Positions 8,945 through 17,530 of a DNA stretch of 64,000 bases are shown here, piece after piece. Made by a program: the position numbers and the translations under genes. The stretch's first letter is position 1; each line of letters starts with the position of its first letter. The notes beneath the pieces are model-generated. The model was not told the DNA's origin, did not search any database, and saw only the letters and a list, made by a program, of their open reading frames with translations. The stretch is from Saprospiraceae bacterium (lineage in GTDB: Bacteria > Bacteroidota > Bacteroidia > Chitinophagales > Saprospiraceae). The stretch covers positions 1 to 64,000 of the forward strand of contig JAJCYH010000019.1 in NCBI GenBank assembly GCA_029262995.1, written 5' to 3'.

Positions 8945-9619
8945 TTAAAAAAAGAAAAAGCCTGCAATGATCTGAGATGCAAAACCAACCAAAAAGCCAC
9001 CCCAAATATCCTCTGGAGAATGGGCCTTTAGATATAATCTGGAACTCAATACCGCACCGATCAAAACCACTATTACAGCCAATAAAACAATGTTATGAAC
9101 AGACAGAATTTGTTGATCACCTATAATGAAATTGGTATAAGGTCTACCATAGCTATATAGCAACTGAAGAAAAGCCAAAAAAGCCCCACCCAAAGCAACA
9201 GCGTGGAGACTGATCTTACTAAAGTTATTGATGAAAAATGAAATGAATAAGGCAATAATAGCACCCAATACAAAGCAACTAAACACCAAAGGAATAGCAT
9301 TGTGCGTCTTTATATTTAGAAATAACCACAAATAAGCAATTGATGTGGCCATCAATGGACCTATACGATCTGTTCTTTCTGGAAGTTGCAATGACTTGAT
9401 CAATCCTGTACTATACATCAATAAAACTGCAATAACTGGAATTGCAACTGCAGTAAAAAATACAACAAGGACTATTGTCCCAAATTCCCTACCAGATCTA
9501 TATGGAAAAAGATACGGGTTTACAGTTGCAAATAGAAACAACATATACAATACAATCAACAAGGGATGAAACAATGAAGAAAAAACATAAGCCGTATACC
9601 TATAAAAATTATTTACCAT
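8945..9619 (-). CDS. PAP2-like integral membrane protein with altered motif 2
   Basis: A 224-residue, very hydrophobic protein with about six membrane segments. Near the C-terminus it carries SRLYLKAHSPED (Ser193, Arg194, His200, Asp204), an exact SRxxxxxHxxxD, the third signature of PAP2 phosphatases. A KSLQLPERT stretch resembles motif 1 (KxxxxxxRP, Pro replaced by Thr). At the place of motif 2 (PSGH) it has ISLHA, keeping Ser and His but not Pro and Gly. It may therefore be an active lipid or polyprenyl-phosphate phosphatase or a diverged family member. A TAAATTTG element lies only 4 bp upstream of the ATG. Confidence 0.75.
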   Translation of the reverse strand: MVNNFYRYTAYVFSSLFHPLLIVLYMLFLFATVNPYLFPYRSGREFGTIVLVVFFTAVAIPVIAVLLMYSTGLIKSLQLPERTDRIGPLMATSIAYLWLFLNIKTHNAIPLVFSCFVLGAIIALFISFFINNFSKISLHAVALGGAFLAFLQLLYSYGRPYTNFIIGDQQILSVHNIVLLAVIVVLIGAVLSSRLYLKAHSPEDIWGGFLVGFASQIIAGFFFF

Positions 9620-9623
9620 GGTA

Positions 9624-9631
9624 CAAATTTA
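9624..9631 (-). promoter_or_regulatory. -7 element TAAATTTG immediately before the PAP2-like gene
   Basis: Minus-strand TAAATTTG matches the Bacteroidota -7 consensus and ends 4 bp before the ATG at 9619. If used, transcription would begin at or next to the A of the start codon, giving a leaderless or nearly leaderless mRNA. Either that is so, or the true promoter is further upstream. Confidence 0.35.
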
Positions 9632-9728
9632 CAATATTCAATCTAGACCTTTAAAATTGTAATGCCCATGAGATAACATAACTTTATGTAACATTAAGAT
9701 TTCAAATACGTTTAGTTATTTAAGTATA

Positions 9729-9736
9729 TAAATTTG
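9729..9736 (+). promoter_or_regulatory. -7 element TAAATTTG before the DUF4294 gene
   Basis: Plus-strand TAAATTTG fits TAnnTTTG and lies 18 bp before the ATG at 9755. Its last bases form the TTG at 9734, so a start at 9734 would lie inside the promoter; this supports 9755 as the real start. The -33 region has only weak TTTA matches. Confidence 0.4.
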
Positions 9737-9754
9737 ACAGATTGTGAAAATTAT

Positions 9755-10453
9755 ATGAAAGTAATTTTATTCATATTATTATCGATAACAGGGGTTTATG
9801 GGCAAATTGCACCTACTCCTGTATATATTCCTTCGCATCAAGGAACTGACTCAGTTCGTCTAGATACCATCGAATATGCTGATGATCTTGGTTTGTTTAA
9901 AACCAGTTTGGATGGCAGAATTATGACAGCAATGATAACGGTAAATGGTGATACGCTTATCATGGAAACTCTTGATGACATTAGTATAACATCGTTGAGA
10001 AAGTTTAAAAATGCTGCTGATTATGCCAAATACATGAAGTTTAAAAGATATGCAGCATTAGTCTATCCTTATGCCAAGGAAGCTATTAAAATTTTCAAGG
10101 AGACAGAGTATGCCACTCAGACGATGAACAGGCGAAAGCGAAAAAAACATATTAACAAACTCCAAGATGACTTAAAAGTAGAATTTGAAGATCCCCTTAA
10201 AAAACTGACTAAACTTCAAGGAAAAATATTGGTCAAAATGATCGAGAGAGAACTAGACAAAACCATGTATGAGTTAATAAAAGGCCTTAGAGGAAGGTTT
10301 GTGGCATTTTATTGGAATAACGCCTCAAAGTTATACAGTTATGACCTTAAAGAAGGGTATAATGAAGGGGATTATGAAATCTTAGATGCTGTATTACAGG
10401 ATTTTGATGTCTCCTATAGAATCAAACAAGACGAATTAAAAGAGAAAAAGTAG
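9755..10453 (+). CDS. DUF4294 family secreted protein
   Basis: A Bacteroidota-specific DUF4294 protein of 232 residues from the ATG at 9755. That start gives a signal peptide (KVILFILLSITGVYG, cleaved before Q); a TTG at 9734 would add seven residues and overlap the -7 element, so I reject it. The core has the family pattern of a beta-rich first part (DLGLFKTSLDGRIM...) followed by long charged helices (RYAALVYPYAKEAIKIF, MNRRKRKKHINKLQDDL) and a C-terminal LRGRFVAFYWN segment. The function of the family is unknown. The gene precedes mvaD in the same direction with a gap of 32 bp and may be cotranscribed. Confidence 0.85.
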   Translation: MKVILFILLSITGVYGQIAPTPVYIPSHQGTDSVRLDTIEYADDLGLFKTSLDGRIMTAMITVNGDTLIMETLDDISITSLRKFKNAADYAKYMKFKRYAALVYPYAKEAIKIFKETEYATQTMNRRKRKKHINKLQDDLKVEFEDPLKKLTKLQGKILVKMIERELDKTMYELIKGLRGRFVAFYWNNASKLYSYDLKEGYNEGDYEILDAVLQDFDVSYRIKQDELKEKK

Positions 10454-10485
10454 CTATAAATTAAATTCATTTCTATTTTCGCTTC

Positions 10486-11526
10486 ATGCAAAATAAATCA
10501 ACAGTAAGCTGGAAATGTCCCTCCAATATAGCTCTGGTAAAATACTGGGGAAAATATGGAAGACAACTACCTAGTAATCCATCGATCAGTTTCACACTAA
10601 ACAATGCGCATACAATAACAAAAATAAGTTATGAATACTTCGATGATCCAAAAAAAAGTATTGAATTGGATTTCAGATTTGAAGGTAAACCAAACAAAAG
10701 TTTTAGTGATAAACTATCCAATTTTCTGAATTCAATAAAAGAAGATTATTCCTTTTTAAAGCACTTGGATTTACAAATTGAAAGTGAGAATTCTTTTCCT
10801 CATTCTTCAGGAATTGCTTCCTCCGCTTCTAGCATGGCCGCCTTGGCTATGTGCCTGCTAGATATCGAAAGTCAAATTACCGGATCCAACAATATTGATA
10901 TAACCAAAGCCTCTTGCTTGGCTAGACTAGCTAGCGGAAGTGCCTGTAGATCGGTATACCCTCAAATTGCTGTGTGGGGTGAAACGACAGATATTGAAGG
11001 AAGCTCCAACCTTCATGCTATCCCATTTCAAAAGCATATTCATCCCCTGTTCTTATCTTTTCATGATGATATATTAATAGTCTCTAAAAATGAAAAATCT
11101 GTCTCTTCAAGAGCAGGTCATGCACTGATGAAAAACAATCCTTACAGTAAAGCCCGATTTGAACAAGCTTTCTTACACCTTAAGCAAATTACTGCCGCTA
11201 TGAATATAGGCGATATTGACACATTTGGTCATATTGTCGAAAAGGAGGCACTTACTCTCCATGCCTTAATGATGTCATCTGACCCTCCTTATATACTTAT
11301 TGAACCAAACACCCTTAAAATGATCAATGCAATACAGTGCTTTAGAACGGAAGAAAAAATTCCTGTGTACTTCACTCTAGATGCGGGACCAAACATACAT
11401 CTCCTTTATCCTGATGATGTAAGCAATCAAGTAAGTCAATTAAAAGATTACCTGAGAGGATTATGCGTCGATGATACCATTATTAACGATCAGGTAGGTC
11501 AAGGACCTGTTAAGATTTCAAATTAA
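10486..11526 (+). CDS. mvaD: Diphosphomevalonate decarboxylase
   Basis: This 346-residue GHMP-superfamily enzyme makes isopentenyl diphosphate by ATP-dependent decarboxylation of mevalonate diphosphate, the last step of the classical mevalonate route. Family marks are SNIALVKYWGK at about 13-23, the PxSSG-type ATP loop PHSSGIASSASS at 105-116, the SGSACRSV substrate segment at about 152-159 and LDAGPNIH with the catalytic-loop Asp near residue 300. Other mevalonate genes lie 9-12 kb away at 19274-22714 on the other strand. The next gene starts 9 bp downstream, so a short operon with the rhodanese lipoprotein is likely. Confidence 0.95.
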   Translation: MQNKSTVSWKCPSNIALVKYWGKYGRQLPSNPSISFTLNNAHTITKISYEYFDDPKKSIELDFRFEGKPNKSFSDKLSNFLNSIKEDYSFLKHLDLQIESENSFPHSSGIASSASSMAALAMCLLDIESQITGSNNIDITKASCLARLASGSACRSVYPQIAVWGETTDIEGSSNLHAIPFQKHIHPLFLSFHDDILIVSKNEKSVSSRAGHALMKNNPYSKARFEQAFLHLKQITAAMNIGDIDTFGHIVEKEALTLHALMMSSDPPYILIEPNTLKMINAIQCFRTEEKIPVYFTLDAGPNIHLLYPDDVSNQVSQLKDYLRGLCVDDTIINDQVGQGPVKISN

Positions 11527-11535
11527 GACATATAC

Positions 11536-12060
11536 ATGAAATTACACTTATTAATAATTGCTTTATTTGTTTGTTTTAATGCCTGTCACTCGCAAACTAC
11601 ACCAGACAATTTACCTAAAGCATCAGACGAGGAATTTGATCAAATCATAAAAAAATATCTAGACTTTAGCATCCCAGTTATAAGTGTCAACGAGTTATAC
11701 AAAAATTATAATAACTATATACTTCTTGATGCAAGGGAGGATAATGAATATGAGACCAGTCATCTTCCTGGCGCAATTCATATCGGCTATGAAAATATTC
11801 AATGGAACAAACTGGCATCCTTAAATAAATCAGATACTCTTGTATTGTATTGCGCCATAGGCTATCGAAGCGAAATAGTCGCTAATAAATTAAAAAAGAA
11901 AGGATATGTAAGCTATAATCTGTATGGTAGCATATTTGAATGGGTAAACTCAGGCTATCCTGTTCACGACAATTCGGAAGAAGCAACCTCTAAAATTCAT
12001 GGATACAACAAAGATTGGAGCCAGTGGATTAAAAACAAAAATATGGAAGTTAGTTATTGA
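11536..12060 (+). CDS. Rhodanese-like domain lipoprotein
   Basis: A 174-residue lipoprotein (lipobox CFNAC, Cys 17) with a single rhodanese domain at about 44-147. The sequence shows LLDAREDNEYETSHLPGA and the active-site loop CAIGYRS at 106-112, so the persulfide-forming Cys106 is present. The six-residue loop suits sulfurtransferases acting on sulfur rather than Cdc25-like phosphatases. It would act in the periplasm or outer membrane, with substrate unknown. It starts 9 bp after mvaD and its 3' end overlaps the convergent pth gene by 11 bp. Confidence 0.9.
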   Translation: MKLHLLIIALFVCFNACHSQTTPDNLPKASDEEFDQIIKKYLDFSIPVISVNELYKNYNNYILLDAREDNEYETSHLPGAIHIGYENIQWNKLASLNKSDTLVLYCAIGYRSEIVANKLKKKGYVSYNLYGSIFEWVNSGYPVHDNSEEATSKIHGYNKDWSQWIKNKNMEVSY

Positions 12061-12691
12061 ACCTATTCATAGTATGACTGATGCCAATGCTGCAAAAACT
12101 TAATGTTGCATCTGTAGATTTAGGTAAAATTGTTTTCAGCTCACTAATTTCTTCATCACTCCATTTCCCAAGAACGAAATCAACTTGCCTGCCTTTGGAA
12201 AAATCACTACCGATACCAATTCTTAATCTTGCGTATTGGTTTGTTCCAAGCATCCGTTCGACGTCCTTTAATCCGTTATGTCCACCATGCGCGCCATTTT
12301 TGCGCATTCTGATTTTGCCTAAATCCAAATTGATATCATCAACAACTATCAATACATTATCCAGATTTATTTTAAATTTCTGCATCCAGTACCTGACAGC
12401 CTTTCCACTCAGATTCATATATGTGGATGGCTTCAACAAGTGAATCTGCCTTCCTCTATGCTTGATCAAGGCCAGATCACCTAAATTGTCATTCTTAAAT
12501 ACAGCATCCTTTTCAGAAGCCAATAAATCTAATACTTCAAATCCAACATTATGACGGGTACCATCATAATCTGGATGCATATTTCCTAAACCAACAACTA
12601 GAAATTTCATCTTTGGATCAATCTCAACTTTTGATTGTTTAAAAAAGCGTTTAATAAAATTACAAATCAACATATAAGCTTTAAGGGCCAA
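12050..12691 (-). CDS. pth: Aminoacyl-tRNA hydrolase (peptidyl-tRNA hydrolase)
   Basis: Pth releases peptides from prematurely dropped peptidyl-tRNA. The core begins with MKFLVVGLGN and contains TRHNVGF, LKPSTYMNLSGKAV, VDDINLDLGK and KNGAHGGHNGL. Counted from the internal Met (ATG at 12610) the catalytic His is residue 20, exactly the E. coli number. The frame is open for another 27 residues upstream to the ATG at 12691 (with FIKRFFKQSKVEID). As I recall, Bacteroidota Pth proteins often carry such a basic N-terminal extension, so the longer form is kept, with the 12610 start as the alternative. It overlaps the rhodanese gene at its 3' end. Confidence 0.95.
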   Translation of the reverse strand: MALKAYMLICNFIKRFFKQSKVEIDPKMKFLVVGLGNMHPDYDGTRHNVGFEVLDLLASEKDAVFKNDNLGDLALIKHRGRQIHLLKPSTYMNLSGKAVRYWMQKFKINLDNVLIVVDDINLDLGKIRMRKNGAHGGHNGLKDVERMLGTNQYARLRIGIGSDFSKGRQVDFVLGKWSDEEISELKTILPKSTDATLSFCSIGISHTMNRFNN

Positions 12692-12747
12692 GAATTTAAA
12701 AATTGTAACAATTGGCTTTATCTTGAGGTTTCAAAGAAACATATAAA

Positions 12748-13263
12748 ATGGTAAATACACTAAACGAAAATGATTATGCTCCTTTCCAAAAAAAATATAT
12801 TGACAGCTTTGAGGGTGATGTATTTGAACTATTAGCCAAACAAAAAGAATCATTTACCACATTTATAGATTCCCTAGATAATGAGCAATTAAATTATAGC
12901 TATGCCGATGATAAGTGGACGTTAAGACAAGTTATCATTCACATTATAGACACAGAAGCTATTTTTAATTATAGAGCACTTTGTATTTCAAGGGGAGACA
13001 AACAAGTATTGGCTGGATTCGATCAGGACGAATACATGGATAATATGATCATTGATAAATTCAACAAAGAATACCTAATTAATTATTTCACAATAACCAG
13101 ATACAATTGCCTTATTCTAATTAATAGCTTTACAGATGAACAGTGGGAATGGGAAGGAAAAATTAACGATTACACCATGAAACTAAAGGTTTTTCCGCAT
13201 ATGAATGCAGGTCATCTTGAGCATCACTGGAAAATTATTCAGGAACGATATATAAGTTCATGA
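12748..13263 (+). CDS. DinB-family four-helix protein
   Basis: A 171-residue DinB/YfiT-type protein. The fold is indicated by helix 1 (FELLAKQKESFTTFI), the WTLRQVIIHIIDTE segment with its His, and a C-terminal MNAGHLEHHWKII with further His, giving the His triad that binds a metal in this superfamily. Some members are thiol transferases using bacillithiol or mycothiol, which fits a genome with bshA, but this is only a possible role. It overlaps the start of the radical SAM gene by 4 bp (ATGA), so the two are coupled. Confidence 0.9.
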   Translation: MVNTLNENDYAPFQKKYIDSFEGDVFELLAKQKESFTTFIDSLDNEQLNYSYADDKWTLRQVIIHIIDTEAIFNYRALCISRGDKQVLAGFDQDEYMDNMIIDKFNKEYLINYFTITRYNCLILINSFTDEQWEWEGKINDYTMKLKVFPHMNAGHLEHHWKIIQERYISS

Positions 13264-14282
13264 TTAATAGCTTACGATATCTTTTAAAAAAAATCTCTTA
13301 TCTAAGCTTCAAGAAAATTTCTAATGCCTTCTTGATTGTCTCTTCTTTTTATTATTCAAGAATTACCAGAAATCCAGAAGTTTGGGGCAAACCATTATCA
13401 ATTTCTATTGAGCCTACAACTTCTTGTAATCTCAGGTGCCCAGAATGTCCAAGTGGCTTAAGATCATTTACAAGAGACAAAGGAAATCTTAAACAGTCAT
13501 TTTTCATTAAAATGCTTGATCAGATTTCTGATTACCTTATATCTATAACATTCTACTTTCAAGGAGAACCCTTTATCAATCCTCAGTTTCTGGATATGGT
13601 AGACTACGCTCATAAAAAGAAAATATATACCATAAGTTCTACCAATGGTCATTTCCTTAATGATGAAAATTGTAAGAAGACTATACGATCAGGCTTGGAT
13701 GAGTTGATTGTTTCGGTGGATGGAGCAATTCAGGAAACCTACGAAAAATACAGGATTGATGGCAATTTAGCCCAAGTGCTTCAAGGCATCAAAAATCTAG
13801 CTGCATGGAAAAAAAACCTAAAATCTGTCAATCCTAAAATTGTTATACAGTTTTTAGTTGTTCAACACAACGAACATGAAATCCAAAGGATGCATGAAAT
13901 TTGTTCCAGCATAGGGGCAAATGAACTAAAGCTAAAATCCGCCCAGGTTTATAATTATAAAAATGGAAACGACCTAATTCCAGAAAATGAAAAATACTCC
14001 AGATATATCAAAAACAGTGATGGGAGTTATTCAGTCAAACACAACATAGAAAATGAATGTTGGAAGATGTGGCATAGTGCAGTAATTACTTGGGATGGCT
14101 TACTTGTCCCATGTTGTTTTGACAAAGATGCTACACATAAGATGGGAGACTTGAAATCGCATGAATTTACTGAGGTTTGGCATTCCAATGACTATAATAA
14201 TTTTCGGAATGTTCTCTTCACAAACCGAAAACAAATAGAAATTTGCAAAAACTGTACTGAGGGGTGTCAGGTATGGGTCTAA
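13260..14282 (+). CDS. Radical SAM/SPASM-domain protein
   Basis: A 340-residue radical SAM enzyme. The CxxxCxxC cluster motif is CNLRCPEC (Cys 56, 60, 63), followed by TIM-barrel segments (FYFQGEPFINPQF, TNGHFLN, ELIVSVDGAIQETYEKYR). A C-terminal SPASM region has cysteines in DGLLVPCCFDKDATHKMGDL and ICKNCTEGCQ, for auxiliary Fe-S binding. SPASM members modify peptides, complete enzymes or act in sugar and lipid modification. No precursor peptide gene is visible nearby, and the substrate is unknown. The N-terminal 40 residues are basic and hydrophobic and might attach it to the membrane. Start overlaps the DinB stop. Confidence 0.92.
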   Translation: MINSLRYLLKKISYLSFKKISNAFLIVSSFYYSRITRNPEVWGKPLSISIEPTTSCNLRCPECPSGLRSFTRDKGNLKQSFFIKMLDQISDYLISITFYFQGEPFINPQFLDMVDYAHKKKIYTISSTNGHFLNDENCKKTIRSGLDELIVSVDGAIQETYEKYRIDGNLAQVLQGIKNLAAWKKNLKSVNPKIVIQFLVVQHNEHEIQRMHEICSSIGANELKLKSAQVYNYKNGNDLIPENEKYSRYIKNSDGSYSVKHNIENECWKMWHSAVITWDGLLVPCCFDKDATHKMGDLKSHEFTEVWHSNDYNNFRNVLFTNRKQIEICKNCTEGCQVWV

Positions 14283-14451
14283 TTTCCTTTTTCGTTGATA
14301 ATCAGTGGATTTTTAGTTATCTTTGAACTTGGAGTAAGCTACATAACGAGGGAGTTTCCACTGGATTTAATTATATTTTTTCATTTCCATCTGACATATG
14401 GTGCAGTTTGGGATGGTTTTTTCTGAAAAACGTAATAGTTAAACGGACTAA

Positions 14452-15471
14452 ATGCTACAAAAAACGATTATTCAGGGTAGAATAGAATTTGGTACTGAAA
14501 AGGCCTTCAACATGGCATGTAAAATGTTTGAACAAAGGGCCGAGAGTTATTATAAAAATGACATCATTTTTGAATTGAATGAAATCTTTTTCAAAGAAGA
14601 GTTATCGCTTAATATCCCAAGATTTGTCAAACAAGTTTATTCAAAATCCTTAAAAAACACTTCAGTTCTATTAGAGTATGTAACTCAATTTGGCGTCTCT
14701 GGTGAATTGAATCTTTGGGCATTAGATGAAGGTAAAATAATTATGTTCAAACATCTTGAGCCTAATAGTGACAAAGTAGTGGTTCAACAATATAAAAAAG
14801 GTAAATCCTTAACTGAGGTTGTAGGGAGAGAAGAAGAAGCGATCAAAGCCCTTAACAAAGCAATAGAAAAATATGATCGCCATGCTCAGGCATATGAAAG
14901 AAGAGCTAAAGTGAATTTCCTTTTACAGAAAGAACACGATGCCATCCGCGATTATAATAAAAGTATTGGATTGGATCCAAATAATCCTTATGCCTATCTC
15001 GGAAAAGCAGAAGTGCATCTGAAAAAGAATGAACTTGAAGAAGCGATTGAAAATCTAGATTCAGCCATTAAAAAATCAGTAGCATTACAAGCAATCCATT
15101 GGACTTCAAGAAGGTTAAAAGGAAAAGTACACCTCAGATTAGAACAATATGAAAAAGCTGAATTTGAATTAAAACTTTTCACCAAGAGAAAATTTGAAAA
15201 GAATAATCCAAATAACAAATGGAAAAGAGATGCTTTTTTCGACTATGGGAAAGTGCTCTTAGGTCTTAATGAATTCGCTAAGGCCGTTGAAGCCTTTGAA
15301 CGATCCTTAGATATTGACAAAGGCAATGACACCATATCTCCAGCAGAAAAATTAAGATTTAGAGGGATAGCCAAACAAAAGGCTGGACAAAATGGATTTA
15401 AAAAAGACATTAAAGAAGCTGCAAATCTTGGAGATAAGGAAGCAGTCGAATTGCTCAAGTCGATCGCCTAA
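14452..15471 (+). CDS. TPR-repeat protein, cytoplasmic
   Basis: A 339-residue protein without a signal peptide. The first about 125 residues are an unassigned mixed domain (with ELNEIFFKEELSLNIPRFVKQVY). From about 128 to 335 it has tetratricopeptide repeats, including AYERRAKVNFLLQKEHDAI, PYAYLGKAEVHLKKNELEEAI and a last repeat resembling Sel1 (KKDIKEAANLGDKEAVELL). I do not recognise a specific family. It lies 62 bp upstream of the PorE-like gene on the same strand and may be transcribed with it. Confidence 0.85.
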   Translation: MLQKTIIQGRIEFGTEKAFNMACKMFEQRAESYYKNDIIFELNEIFFKEELSLNIPRFVKQVYSKSLKNTSVLLEYVTQFGVSGELNLWALDEGKIIMFKHLEPNSDKVVVQQYKKGKSLTEVVGREEEAIKALNKAIEKYDRHAQAYERRAKVNFLLQKEHDAIRDYNKSIGLDPNNPYAYLGKAEVHLKKNELEEAIENLDSAIKKSVALQAIHWTSRRLKGKVHLRLEQYEKAEFELKLFTKRKFEKNNPNNKWKRDAFFDYGKVLLGLNEFAKAVEAFERSLDIDKGNDTISPAEKLRFRGIAKQKAGQNGFKKDIKEAANLGDKEAVELLKSIA

Positions 15472-15523
15472 AAATTAGTAAATCCTTAACAATATTTCTT
15501 ACTGGAAATAAGTCTTATTATAT

Positions 15524-15530
15524 AAGGAGG
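15524..15530 (+). promoter_or_regulatory. AAGGAGG purine stretch before the PorE-like gene
   Basis: AAGGAGG sits 3 bp before the ATG at 15534. It would be a strong Shine-Dalgarno sequence elsewhere, but Bacteroidota rarely use one and the spacing is shorter than optimal. Recorded because it stands out here; it may be chance. Confidence 0.25.
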
Positions 15531-15533
15531 CTT

Positions 15534-17480
15534 ATGAAGTTAATAGCATTAATAAGTATTATATTTTTTCATTCCGGCATTATTGCTCAGGTCATAACCT
15601 CTTTTGATTCCCTAGATAAAAAATCAAAAAAAGAATTTACTTCAGCAAAACATCATATTAAAAAAAAAGAATCGGATCAAGCGATCAATCACCTTACAGA
15701 GATTCTAACTAAATACCCCAATTTCTATGAAGCTAGATACTTGCTTGGAGGAGAATACTACAAAAATGATGATCCAATTAAAGCTATAAATGAGTTTCAA
15801 TATCTTCTTAAACTCAAGACCCCCCCAGATGCCAAATTGCTTTATCTGCTATCTGAATTGTATGAAAAACAAAAAGACCTTGATCAGGCCATAAATCACC
15901 TTCAAGCCATTGATCGCCACATGATCAAAGACAGTGTGCTTTGGAACACTCTTCAAAACAAGGTTCATGCCTTAATATTTCGGAGAAATGCCTATGATAA
16001 TCCTTTAAATGTAAATCCTATAAAACTAGGTCCTCAAATTAACGGGCCATATGGAGAGTATATGCCTTCTTTTATTGCAGATGGTTCCGAGCTTGTATTT
16101 ACAAAAAGAGTAGCAGTAAAAAATGCATCATCTCATTTTGTTGGTACGCAAGAAGATCTTTATTTTTCTCTAAAAGATTCTACAGGAAATTATTCTGAAG
16201 CCGAACCATTAATAAACTTAAATACATCTGGAAATGAAGGCACTCATTGTTTATCACAGGATGGCAATATATTGATATTTACTGCTTGTGATGGAGAATA
16301 CAGGCAAAATGGCTGTGACTTATATATTAGTTTCAGAAAATATGGCCAATGGAGTAAGGCTATAAATATGGGAGATCAAATCAATTCCAGATACTGGGAA
16401 TCTCATCCTAGCCTCAGTTATGATAATAAAACTCTGTATTTCTCAAGCACCAGAAAGGGTGGATATGGTAAATCCGATATTTGGAAAGTTGAGCTGATTG
16501 AAGGAGGATGGTCAGATCCTATAAACCTGGGCCCTTCTATTAACACTAAAGGAGACGAACAAAGTCCCTTTATACATCCTGATGATGAAACGCTTTACTT
16601 TAGATCTGACACGCATATTGGAATGGGAGGATTCGATCTATTCGTTTCCTTAAAAACTAATAATGGCTGGACAACTCCTGTAAACCTTGGCTATCCTATC
16701 AACACAGACTTGGACGAAAGTGCTTTGTTTGTTGATATAAAAGGAGAAAAGGCTTATTACAGTACTGGTGATGTAGGGACCAGTGGCAACTATGATATCT
16801 ATAGCTTCGAGTTACCAAAGCAATTCAAGCCCAAACCGGTCAGCTATTTAAGCATTAAAGTATTGGATGCAGAAACAAAATCACCCTTAAGCAGTGAGAT
16901 TAACCTGATGAATGTAAATGATAAAACCAAAACAAGAAAACTAACAACTGACCATCAAGGACAATCCATTAGCATAATTCAAAAAGCTGAATATCTATTG
17001 ACCGTTAGTAAACAGTCCTATCTTTTTTTCTCTGACCAAATAAATATAATTTCAGAAGCAGATATTGATAAACCTTATTTGTACTCAATAGAATTAACTC
17101 CAATAACAGAAAAACTAAAAAAAGATTCCTTGAGTTTCACGCCTCGGAATATTTTCTTTGAATCAGGGTCCTCTGTATTAATGGATAAATCTAAAAATGA
17201 AATTGAAAATCTATTTGACTTATTAGTATCTAATCCCAAATATAATATGTCCATTGTCGGCCACACAGACAATATTGGAGAACCCATTGATAACCAGATG
17301 CTTTCTGAAGCTAGAGCAAAGGCAGTTTACACTGAACTTGTTCAAATGGGCATTAATTCCAAAAGATTGACTTACTTAGGTAAAGGAGAAGAGGAGCCTA
17401 TCACAACAAATCTAACGCCAGAAGGAAGATCAAAAAACAGACGTACTCAATGTATTCTCCATTTAATTGCCAACAAATAG
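15534..17480 (+). CDS. PorE-like outer-membrane-associated protein (TPR, propeller, CRD, OmpA)
   Basis: A 648-residue exported protein (signal peptide to about 18, cleaved after IIAQ) with four modules in order: tetratricopeptide repeats at about 35-125; a WD40/PD40-type beta-propeller at about 165-430 with recurring blocks such as LSYDNKTLYFSSTRKGGYGKSD; a carboxypeptidase-regulatory-like domain at about 440-520; and a C-terminal OmpA domain from about 535, with NIFFESGSS, GHTDNIG and ARAKAVYTEL for peptidoglycan binding. The same four-part layout is known from PorE of the T9SS. This window contains T9SS cargo, so a role anchoring the secretion machine to peptidoglycan is plausible. Many Bacteroidota have several such proteins, and no lipobox is seen here, so it may be a paralogue. 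Confidence 0.88.
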   Translation: MKLIALISIIFFHSGIIAQVITSFDSLDKKSKKEFTSAKHHIKKKESDQAINHLTEILTKYPNFYEARYLLGGEYYKNDDPIKAINEFQYLLKLKTPPDAKLLYLLSELYEKQKDLDQAINHLQAIDRHMIKDSVLWNTLQNKVHALIFRRNAYDNPLNVNPIKLGPQINGPYGEYMPSFIADGSELVFTKRVAVKNASSHFVGTQEDLYFSLKDSTGNYSEAEPLINLNTSGNEGTHCLSQDGNILIFTACDGEYRQNGCDLYISFRKYGQWSKAINMGDQINSRYWESHPSLSYDNKTLYFSSTRKGGYGKSDIWKVELIEGGWSDPINLGPSINTKGDEQSPFIHPDDETLYFRSDTHIGMGGFDLFVSLKTNNGWTTPVNLGYPINTDLDESALFVDIKGEKAYYSTGDVGTSGNYDIYSFELPKQFKPKPVSYLSIKVLDAETKSPLSSEINLMNVNDKTKTRKLTTDHQGQSISIIQKAEYLLTVSKQSYLFFSDQINIISEADIDKPYLYSIELTPITEKLKKDSLSFTPRNIFFESGSSVLMDKSKNEIENLFDLLVSNPKYNMSIVGHTDNIGEPIDNQMLSEARAKAVYTELVQMGINSKRLTYLGKGEEEPITTNLTPEGRSKNRRTQCILHLIANK

Positions 17481-17504
17481 AAGAGTAGTATAAGCAGCTA
17501 TTTG

Positions 17505-17512
17505 TATCTTTG
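17505..17512 (+). promoter_or_regulatory. -7 element TATCTTTG upstream of rlmD
   Basis: TATCTTTG is a perfect TAnnTTTG match 18 bp before the rlmD ATG and lies just after the end of the PorE-like gene, so rlmD and the following gene can be transcribed independently. A TTTG -33 match at proper spacing was not found. Confidence 0.45.
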
Positions 17513-17530
17513 CACTCCTTATAATAAAAT

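Noticed and set aside
9734-9754. TTG start for the DUF4294 protein
   Set aside because: It lies inside the -7 promoter element, and the ATG at 9755 gives a clean signal peptide.
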